Below, piece after piece: positions 30,341 to 36,007 of a stretch of 36,007 nt of DNA. Position numbers and translations under genes: made by a program. The notes beneath the pieces are model-generated. The model had not been told where the DNA came from. It ran no database searches and worked only from the letters and a program-made list of their open reading frames with translations. Position 1 is the stretch's first letter. Each line of letters begins with the position of its first letter. This stretch comes from DATAMF01 sp964472565 (GTDB lineage: Bacteria; Chloroflexota; Anaerolineae; Aggregatilineales; Aggregatilineaceae). The stretch lies in assembly GCA_964472565.1 (NCBI GenBank), contig CAYYNB010000050.1:1-36007 (forward strand), in the 5' to 3' direction.

Positions 30341-30853
30341 GTGTACAGAAAACCATTTCAGGCCGACCACGAATATCTGGGCCAGACACTGATCGACTTT
30401 GAAGTGGCGGCTGGCGAGGCCGCGCATATCTGTTTTGAACAACATGGCCTTACGAATCTGTCGCCCGACACCTGGTATCCGGCCAGCACCTTCATCGCTG
30501 CGATTCGGGACATGCCTAAGCTTGACTTGGTGAGTGTGGGCCGGCGGCAGGCCGAATTAACCGACCTCCCCGACTATCTCTCGCTGCTCGAAGTCTTCGA
30601 CGAAATGAATCAACTTTACCTGCGCCGCAACCGGGGCAGCGATGTAGGCGACATCCAATGTGAGGTGCTTGGCCCGACCCATATCGCTCTGATTTTCCGC
30701 GTTCCCCAGCCCGATGACCTCTGGTATGGCATCTGCTGCGGTTACGTGCGCCGTTTCACCGCCCGTAACGCCTACTGCAAAGTGTATTACGATCCCGACC
30801 TGCCCCGCAGCGATCAGGGCGGCGATGTCACCGTCATTCACGTGGAGTGGTAA
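30341..30853 (+). CDS. Conserved-looking soluble protein of unknown function
   Basis: A 170-residue alpha/beta protein that I do not recognise. Residues 1-60 are helical; DTWYPASTFIAAIRDM and LVSVGRRQAEL recall ligand-sensing domains near the V4R/heme-NO-binding class, and the final strands (EVLGPTHIALIFRVP, YGICCGYVRRF, CKVYYDP, VTVIHVEW) would form a sheet. This resemblance is weak and no heme or metal ligand can be named; a Cys-Cys pair is present. The GTG at 30341 has GGGGGAG 9 bases upstream. A promoter precedes it and a hairpin follows, so it is transcribed alone. Confidence 0.65.
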   Translation: MYRKPFQADHEYLGQTLIDFEVAAGEAAHICFEQHGLTNLSPDTWYPASTFIAAIRDMPKLDLVSVGRRQAELTDLPDYLSLLEVFDEMNQLYLRRNRGSDVGDIQCEVLGPTHIALIFRVPQPDDLWYGICCGYVRRFTARNAYCKVYYDPDLPRSDQGGDVTVIHVEW

Positions 30854-30857
30854 CAAT

Positions 30858-30892
30858 CCCCTCGCCCCAGTCTGAAACTGGTTGGCGAGGGG
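30858..30892 (+). terminator. Terminator-like hairpin after the 30341 gene
   Basis: Outer stem CCCCTCGCC/GGCGAGGGG (30858-30866 and 30884-30892) encloses an inner CCAGT/ACTGG stem. It starts 4 bases after the stop. No T run follows, so it may act with Rho or be a REP-like element. Confidence 0.55.
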
Positions 30893-30948
30893 CGTCAGAG
30901 TGTATGGCCGATCCAAGAAAATAAGCATCCCATTCATCCGGTTTGACT

Positions 30949-30969
30949 CCCCTTCCCTGAGGGAAGGGG
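30949..30969. repeat. Palindromic repeat, left copy
   Basis: Arms CCCCTTCCC and GGGAAGGGG with a TGA centre. The whole block, including flanking ACT before and TAAAG after, recurs at 31858-31878 in the same orientation. The two copies bracket the secreted-protein gene at 30992-31702. Confidence 0.75.
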
Positions 30970-30991
30970 TAAAGCAAATCCTGGCGCAGCC

Positions 30992-31702
30992 TTATCTTAC
31001 AATGTCGCTAGACAGCGGGCGGTTTTTCCACACGTTGTCAGGGGTTGGACCCATTGCGCTTTTGGGCACCCAGATCAGGCTGCACGCCCAGATGATTTTG
31101 TTGTACATTCCACTTTCGTCCTGACCAAGCACCCATGCTGTTTTACCTGCGGGGATCGTGACCAGCGGGTTGGTCAGCAGCCCTGGCGTCCAATAGACAG
31201 GGGCATCTGCTACAAAAGTCCCAACCACTGACGTTTCTGACAGGGGGAGGAATGCATCACACCCTGGGACCATCGCTGGCTTCGAGGGTTCGGTGGAGGG
31301 TTCTTGTCCCGCGCCGGTACAGCTTGCATGCCATTGGGCCACCGTGCCGTCGTCTGTTCTCCATGACATGTAGGGGACTTCCGCCATATCGGCGGGGATC
31401 ACATACTCGATGCTGCCAGGAAATGACTTGGAAAGGGAGACTCCATCTCCGAGATGGAAGATAATCATGGTTTTTGTGGCGGAACCACCCTCTATCGAAC
31501 TGGCCGTGACAACGATTCTTTCCCCTGCGTAAAAATCGTATATCATATTTGAAATGAATATACCGCCAAAAATTCCTCCGCTGTAGTTATTTACTTCCAT
31601 ACAGCCGGACGAAAGTTCCTGGGCTTTTGCCGGGTGAGGCATTGCGATCAGCCCGGTGGCTAGCAGAATAACGGCAAGCATAAAATGTGCGACTTTGGTC
31701 AT
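30992..31702 (-). CDS. Secreted protein with SH3-like C-terminal region, function unknown
   Basis: A 236-residue exported protein. The signal peptide is MTKVAHFMLAVILLATGLIA followed by MPHPAKA-QEL. Residues about 30-130 are beta-rich (ERIVVTASSIEGGSATKTMI, YVIPADMAEVPYMSW) and resemble a small jelly-roll-type domain; a Thr/Glu/Pro/Ser linker follows; residues about 150-225 look like an SH3-like domain (VVGTFVADAPVYWTPG, GKTAWVLGQDESGMYNKIIW). Four cysteines may form disulfides. The ATG at 31702 has GGAGGAG 7 bases upstream; an earlier in-frame start would add basic residues before the signal peptide. It lies between two copies of a palindromic repeat and its GC is lower than that of its neighbours. 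Confidence 0.75.
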   Translation of the reverse strand: MTKVAHFMLAVILLATGLIAMPHPAKAQELSSGCMEVNNYSGGIFGGIFISNMIYDFYAGERIVVTASSIEGGSATKTMIIFHLGDGVSLSKSFPGSIEYVIPADMAEVPYMSWRTDDGTVAQWHASCTGAGQEPSTEPSKPAMVPGCDAFLPLSETSVVGTFVADAPVYWTPGLLTNPLVTIPAGKTAWVLGQDESGMYNKIIWACSLIWVPKSAMGPTPDNVWKNRPLSSDIVR

Positions 31703-31857
31703 TTCACGTCTCCTCCTCATACTACCGCGCAAAAATTCCTGTCGGTGAGTATTCTCCACCAACTTTATTATTTTATGGAGACGGCGTGACCCAGGCGTGA
31801 CTAAAGCGTGACTGACGAGCGTTCAGCTATCGATCATGAATACCAGGGGGCAAAACT

Positions 31858-31878
31858 CCCCTTCCCTGAGGGAAGGGG
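31858..31878. repeat. Palindromic repeat, right copy
   Basis: The same CCCCTTCCC-TGA-GGGAAGGGG palindrome as at 30949-30969, again followed by (A)TAAAG. It lies 22 bases beyond the stop of the MMPL gene and may also end its transcript. Confidence 0.75.
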
Positions 31879-31900
31879 ATAAAGAAAATAGGAGTACAGT

Positions 31901-34682
31901 CTAATCGCCCGCTTCACTGGGGACTGTCGGCTGCTTGCCACGCGGCAGCCCGCCCGGCCACCACGTCCACCGCCCTAACAGCGCCGTCAGCGCCGGAACC
32001 AGCATCGTCCGCACCACAAATGTATCGATCAGCACGCCCACCGATACCGCAAACCCGATCTGTGACAGTCCCTTGATCTCGCCCGTCGTCATCGCGGCAA
32101 ACGTGCCCGCCAGGATGATTCCCGCCGATGTGATGATCGACCCGGTAGCGGCGACGGCGCGGTGGACCCCTTCGCGCGGCCCATGTTTGCCGACTTCTTC
32201 CTTGACGCGCCCCATCAAAAAGATGCTGTAATCAATCCCCAGCGCCACCAGGAACACGAAGGTGAAAAACGGCATCCAGAACGTCAGCTTTTCGATCCCC
32301 AGCACCACATCGAAAAACAACCCGGTCAGCCCCAGCGTGAAGGTGAAGCTCAACACCACCGTTGCGATCAGGTACAGCGGCGCGATCACACTTTGCAGCA
32401 TCAGCAGCAGCACCAGGAAGATACCGCCCATCACGAACCCAAACGCCTTGACCTGGTCGCGGTTCATCGTATCGTGAATATCGGTCACCATTACCGGGTC
32501 GCCGCTGATCTGGGCTTCGCCGCTGCCTTCATACCCCTTCAGAATATCCCGAATATCGGTGATCGTCTCCATCGCCTGATAACTGGTCGGGATAACATCC
32601 AGAATCACTTCCAGGCGGTAGGCGTTCCCATTATCCGCCAGATAGCGCTCGAAAATCGGGTCAAGTCGGGCGAACAAATCCCCGGCTTCCGTCGGCAAAA
32701 GATACGCATCCGGCATCGTGCGGAAGCGCGCCGCCAGTCCCGCCAGGGTGCTGTCAACCTTCGCCACGCGGTCACCCGCCAGCGCTTCCAACTGCGGTTG
32801 GGCCGGTTCGACCAGCGTCATCAGGTCACTGATCGGCAGCGTCGCCTCATCCATGGCCGCAAATCGCGCCGCTAGGCCGTTCAGCGCCTCGACTAAATCA
32901 TCCTTCCGCGTCAGCAGCGCGGGCAGCCCCGTCTCCGCGATCTCGTTGAGTGTAACATAACTCGGATCGTCCGCAATCGCCGGGAACCGCTCNNNNNNNN
33001 NNNNNNNNNNNNNNNNNNNNNNNNNNNNNNNNNNNNNNNNNNNNNNNNNNNNNNNNNNNNNNNNNNNNNNNNNNNNNNNNNNNNNNNNNNNNATCGTCCG
33101 CAATCGCCGGGAACCGCTCCCCCAGCACATCCAGATACGCCGCCATGCTCTGCAACAGGGTCACGACTTCCGCCGGGTCCGCCGTCAGCAGGTCGGTTTC
33201 GCCCAGTTGCGCGCGGATCGCCTCGATCTGCACATCGGGCCGCAGCAAACCGTCCAGGTCCTCACCCTGACCGAACGGGCTGTTCATCCCGCGCACCTGC
33301 CCCACCCCATCCAGCGCCGCGAGTTCATCCGTCAGCCGCGCGATATCCGCCGCCATCGTCTCCGGGTCCCGGTTGGTGATCGTGACATCCATCGGCGTGA
33401 TCAACCCCTGGTCCATGTGTTCGCCCAACACATTGAATCCTACCACAGCGGGTTTATCGTCGGGCAAATCCTTGACCGCATCATACGAATAATCCAGCGT
33501 CACCGCGTAGATCGAAAACGGAGCCATCATCGCGATAATCAGCGCAATGGTGATCACCGGGCGGCTGCTGACCTGCTTCGATACCCATTCGTACCAGTGC
33601 CCCGTCGCGCGGTGTTGGGCCTTCCCCGGCCAGAAGGCGCGTTCGCCCAGTGTCGCCAGCAGCGCCGGAGTCAGGGTCAACCCTGCCGCCAGCATCACCA
33701 GCACCCCAATCGCCAGCGCGGGGCCTGTCGTTTTGAACAGGCCCATTTCCGCCAGCGACATCGCCATAAATCCAACAAAAATCGTCCCGGCGCTGCTGGT
33801 AATCGTCTCACCCACAAGCTGCACCGTATGCCGTGTCGCTTTTGTCACATCCTTCTGATCGGCCATCTCTTCGCGGAAGCGGCTGATCAAAAACAGGCAG
33901 TAATCCGTCCCCGCCCCATACAGAATCACCACCAGCAGCACGTTCACATAGCTGGTGATCGTCATCACATGATCGCCCACCCACGCGACCAATCCCCGCG
34001 TGATAAAATACGAGATCGTCACCGTCGCCAATGGAATCAACGGGCTGACCGGCGAGCGGTAGATCGTCAGCAGCAGAATCACCACCAGCGCCACCGTCAC
34101 CCAGATCGTCCGATCCACGCTGGTTCGGATCGACTCATCCGTTTCGATCACCACTGGTGACGATCCCGTTTGGTGAACCTCAACCACGGCGGGCGTATGC
34201 GCATCCAGCCAATCATTGATCGCGTGGATCGTATCGCCCGTGTGGGGGTCCACATGCCCGGTTGACAGGTCAACCACCACAATCGCGATCTGCTGGTCAT
34301 CCGCGACAGTCAGTTTTTCTACCAGTTCATTCGTGGTTGGAGCCGACACGCGAATAATATTGTCGGGCGCGTCTTCGCTCGTAAGCCACTGCTCCAGTTC
34401 CCGAATGAATCCCCACACCGCCGGATCATACACGCCCTCATTTTGGCTGGCATCCACCACAATCACCGTCGATCCGCGCGCATATTGTGACGGAAAATTC
34501 GTGCGAAAGATCTCTTCCGCCTTCTGAAACGGCGCGTTCGCAGGCAGAAAATCCGCTTGATCCGAACTCGCCACATCGTTGATATTCGGGGCGAGCAGCG
34601 TAATCAGAATCGCCACCCCGATCCAGCCGAATACAATTGGTGTATGGTAACGAACAGCAAGCCTACCCAGACGTTCAAACAT
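31901..34682 (-). CDS. MMPL/RND-family transporter (interrupted by an assembly gap)
   Basis: An inner-membrane export pump of the MMPL branch of the RND superfamily, driven by protons and usually moving lipids or hydrophobic compounds. After joining across the 100-N gap by its 27-bp overlap, the frame stays open and gives 884 residues, two halves of six membrane segments each. The proton-relay Asp-Tyr pairs are present in both: Asp260-Tyr261 (GAGTDYCLF) and Asp775-Tyr776 (ALGIDYSIF). Large external loops follow the first and seventh segments. It diverges from the TetR gene at 34841, the usual arrangement for a regulated pump. GGAGG lies 12 bases before the ATG at 34682. Confidence 0.9.
32966..33119. 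other. Assembly gap of 100 N flanked by an identical 27-bp sequence
   Basis: N fills 32993-33092. The 27 bases before it (32966-32992) and after it (33093-33119) are identical, starting ATCGTCCGC and ending AACCGCTC. Collapsing the gap and one copy joins the two halves of the MMPL gene in frame (residues GERFPAIADD-PSYV), so no sequence is likely to be missing. Confidence 0.9.
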
Positions 34683-34757
34683 AGGTTAAACTTTCCTCCT
34701 GATGACAGGGAGTTAGTAGTGTGCATCACGGTCAATACTTGACTCGCACGCCATTTA

Positions 34758-34765
34758 TGTGCACA
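34758..34765. promoter_or_regulatory. Candidate TetR operator core
   Basis: The 8-bp palindrome TGTGCACA sits at the expected transcription start of the MMPL gene, between the divergent MMPL and TetR genes. The flanks are not symmetric, so the support is modest. Confidence 0.35.
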
Positions 34766-34771
34766 ATGTAT

Positions 34772-34799
34772 AGAATATGCTTTTTTTGAGGCTTGTCAA
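34772..34799 (-). promoter_or_regulatory. Promoter of the MMPL gene
   Basis: On the minus strand TTGACA (34794-34799), a 16-base spacer and TATTCT (34772-34777). The leader to the ATG at 34682 would be about 83 bases. Confidence 0.65.
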
Positions 34800-34840
34800 C
34801 GCTGAATTTACTCAGCATGTATCATACTAAACAGGTGTCT

Positions 34841-35443
34841 ATGTTGTCCCCAAATGATAAACGAACCGATCGGCGCGTGCAGCGCACGCATCAACTTTTA
34901 CGCGATGCCCTTATCGAACTCAGCCTGGAAAAAGGTTATGATGTCGTGACGATTCAGGAGATCACGGATCGAGCCAATTTAGGCCGCGCCACGTTTTATC
35001 TCCACTACCGTGATAAAGACGATCTGCTGCTCCAAACCTTGCAGGAAATTGTGGATGACCTGCTCCAACAGGTCGAGCCGCAAATGGAAGGCATGTTTCT
35101 GCGCGGGGATATTGCGCCGCTGTTGACCGTTTTCCATCACGCCGAAGAACACCGCGTGCTCTATCAGATCATCTTGCAAGGGCGCGGCGCATCCACGATT
35201 GAGCACCGTCTGCGCGAATACACCGCGAATCGGTCCGAAGTCTTGCTTGAAAAGCTCCTCCAGGGGGATCCCAGCCCGCTGCCCATCGAAATCGCGGGCA
35301 ATTACATCGGCAGCTCGCTGCTGGGGCTGGTCGAATGGTGGCTGGAAAAAGATATGCCCTACACTGCTGACTATATGGCCCGGCTTTTTTACGACCTGTG
35401 TATCACCAGCATCATGCGCGCTTTAGGTAAAGAACAGCGGTAG
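34841..35443 (+). CDS. TetR/AcrR-family transcriptional regulator
   Basis: A 200-residue repressor-type regulator. The N-terminal DNA-binding domain has RTHQLLRDALIELSLEKGYD, then the helix-turn-helix at residues 37-56 (TIQEITDRANLGRATFYLHY), followed by RDKDDLL. The rest is the helical ligand-binding and dimer domain, whose ligand is not predictable. It diverges from the MMPL pump gene and probably controls it. The ATG at 34841 has AGGTG 3 bases upstream and leaves a normal N-terminus; ATG at 34817 and a TTG at 34793 are in frame but lack sites, and the TTG overlaps the MMPL -35 box. Confidence 0.9.
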   Translation: MLSPNDKRTDRRVQRTHQLLRDALIELSLEKGYDVVTIQEITDRANLGRATFYLHYRDKDDLLLQTLQEIVDDLLQQVEPQMEGMFLRGDIAPLLTVFHHAEEHRVLYQIILQGRGASTIEHRLREYTANRSEVLLEKLLQGDPSPLPIEIAGNYIGSSLLGLVEWWLEKDMPYTADYMARLFYDLCITSIMRALGKEQR

Positions 35444-35518
35444 CCGGTTGCAGCCCAAGACCATACCGCGCCCGCTGTGTCGTTCTTCCGACTTGGCGAA
35501 CGGACGGAGGATTCTGTA

Positions 35519-35542
35519 GGGGCAGGTTTGCAAACCTGCCCC
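35519..35542. repeat. 24-bp perfect palindrome (REP-like)
   Basis: Arms GGGGCAGGTTTG and CAAACCTGCCCC are perfect complements with no loop. The preceding TGTA and the GGGGC...GCCCC frame are like the stems at 52-73 and 19907-19935. Confidence 0.65.
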
Positions 35543-35628
35543 ATTGGTGTCAACTTAAGCCGTTTTTCGGCGGGAAATATCCGAAATACAGGCCTTTCGC
35601 CGGGGCGCTGCTTGCTGCGCTCGCTTCT

Positions 35629-35654
35629 CCCCTTTCTCCGCGCGGGGATAGGGG
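35629..35654. repeat. Inverted relative of the 12-39 palindrome
   Basis: CCCCTTTCTCCGCGCG followed by GGGATAGGGG is nearly the reverse complement of the stem at 12-39, with a 2-base shortening and one change. It is preceded by TGCGCTCGCTTCTC. Confidence 0.55.
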
Positions 35655-36007
35655 TGAACCTGTCATCCCTACATTATTAACCATCGAAGTTAACCATCCA
35701 AGTTAGTCGATCAATGGCGATGACAAACTTGAACATCTGTGCTATCCTGTTCGTATCGCCCAACATCGCACGTTACCAACCGCTAAAAACGAACGACGAA
35801 CAACGGGGGGGGATCATCAACAAACACCCCAAACTCGCGACGCGAAATGCCATTTCACGACGCGCCGCCGTCCACTTTTTGGCAGAAAATCCGACTTCCT
35901 GCCAGAATCTCCACCCATCGGCGCGCGGTTCTTCCCTCAAATCGGCCAAAATCGGGGCACAAAGGGGGGGCGGGGGTTGTTGTTCTCGAAAACATTTCAC
36001 GAAATTG

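Larger units (their letters stand above)
35444..36007. other. Intergenic end region without a convincing gene
   Basis: It holds the palindromes at 35519-35542 and 35629-35654, and homopolymer G runs (35805-35812 and 35966-35973). Open frames here have no domain, poor codon character and no ribosome site. A gene may begin beyond the window. Confidence 0.6.

Noticed and set aside
30123..30389. 88-codon minus-strand frame between the epimerase and 30341 genes
   Set aside because: It runs through the terminator and promoter of real genes and has no family resemblance or ribosome site.
32966..33119. Reading the two 27-bp copies as a mobile-element target duplication
   Set aside because: They lie exactly at the ends of the N run and join a continuous reading frame, so an unmerged assembly overlap explains them better.
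33207..34160. 317-codon plus-strand frame opposite the MMPL gene
   Set aside because: Composition is Arg/His/Gln-rich low-complexity, as expected from the reverse of membrane-protein codons; the MMPL frame has clear motifs.
35773..36000. 75-codon minus-strand frame at the right end
   Set aside because: It contains a translated homopolymer (Pro run) and no domain; the region looks non-coding.
1..36007. Search for tRNA, rRNA, CRISPR arrays, riboswitches and complete insertion sequences
   Set aside because: No T-loop GGTTCGA context with a cloverleaf, no regularly spaced repeats and no IS ends were found by eye; short structured RNAs could still be missed without a covariance search.

Overview
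The window looks like a piece of a Chloroflexota genome, probably an Anaerolineae-type metagenome assembly. This placement is inferred from gene content and style: moderately high GC, many secreted beta-propeller and SH3-like proteins, GT-C glycosyltransferases, 2TM and MMPL membrane proteins, VOC enzymes, a split-type methylmalonyl-CoA mutase and PHP-type DnaE. No rRNA, tRNA or CRISPR array was seen. One run of 100 N interrupts the sequence, and its two flanks carry the same 27 bp.

Layout. 1-197: two copies of a GC-rich palindromic repeat. 198-983 (-): APH-like kinase. 1076-6383 (+): membrane protein, Nudix hydrolase, secreted trypsin-like protease, secreted propeller, REP-type Y1 transposase and Gfo/Idh/MocA oxidoreductase, mostly closely spaced or overlapping. 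6506-6873: an antitoxin-like gene followed by a gutted PIN-domain toxin. 6900-10895: dnaE with a clear terminator. 14227-10943 (-): a compact set of VOC dioxygenase-like, HEPN-WD40 fusion, small protein and SRPBCC protein. 14332-16102 (+): GT-C glycosyltransferase and 2TM protein. 16362-16186 (-): a short DUF1328 gene with its own terminator. 16557-19899 (+): methylmalonyl-CoA mutase large subunit and a second GT-C enzyme. 20327-19944 (-): VOC protein. 20478-22947 (+): propeller, SDR and STAS-like protein. 22948-25094: an AT-richer stretch with a NAL1-like serine protease and a small protein resembling its N-terminal domain. 26169-25095 (-): PadR operon with a visible promoter and operator. 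26317-29243 (+): acyl-CoA dehydrogenase and a membrane protein with a possible glycosidase-like barrel. 29649-29245 (-): second STAS-like protein. 29737-30853 (+): methylmalonyl-CoA epimerase and an unknown protein. 31702-30992 (-): secreted protein between two copies of a palindromic repeat. 34682-31901 (-): MMPL transporter, divergent from a TetR regulator (34841-35443, +). 35444-36007: repeats and no convincing gene.

Functionally, the acyl-CoA dehydrogenase, methylmalonyl-CoA epimerase and mutase fit breakdown of branched-chain amino acids or odd-chain acyl groups through propionyl-CoA to succinyl-CoA, although they are not in one operon. The two GT-C enzymes, secreted propellers, secreted protease and MMPL pump point to cell-envelope work. 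The least ordinary items are the Swt1-type HEPN-WD40 fusion, the antitoxin left with a deleted toxin, the NAL1-like protease pair in an AT-rich island, the palindrome pair before the mutase, and the REP-like repeats together with a REP-type transposase. All family assignments were made by eye from sequence motifs; no search was run.
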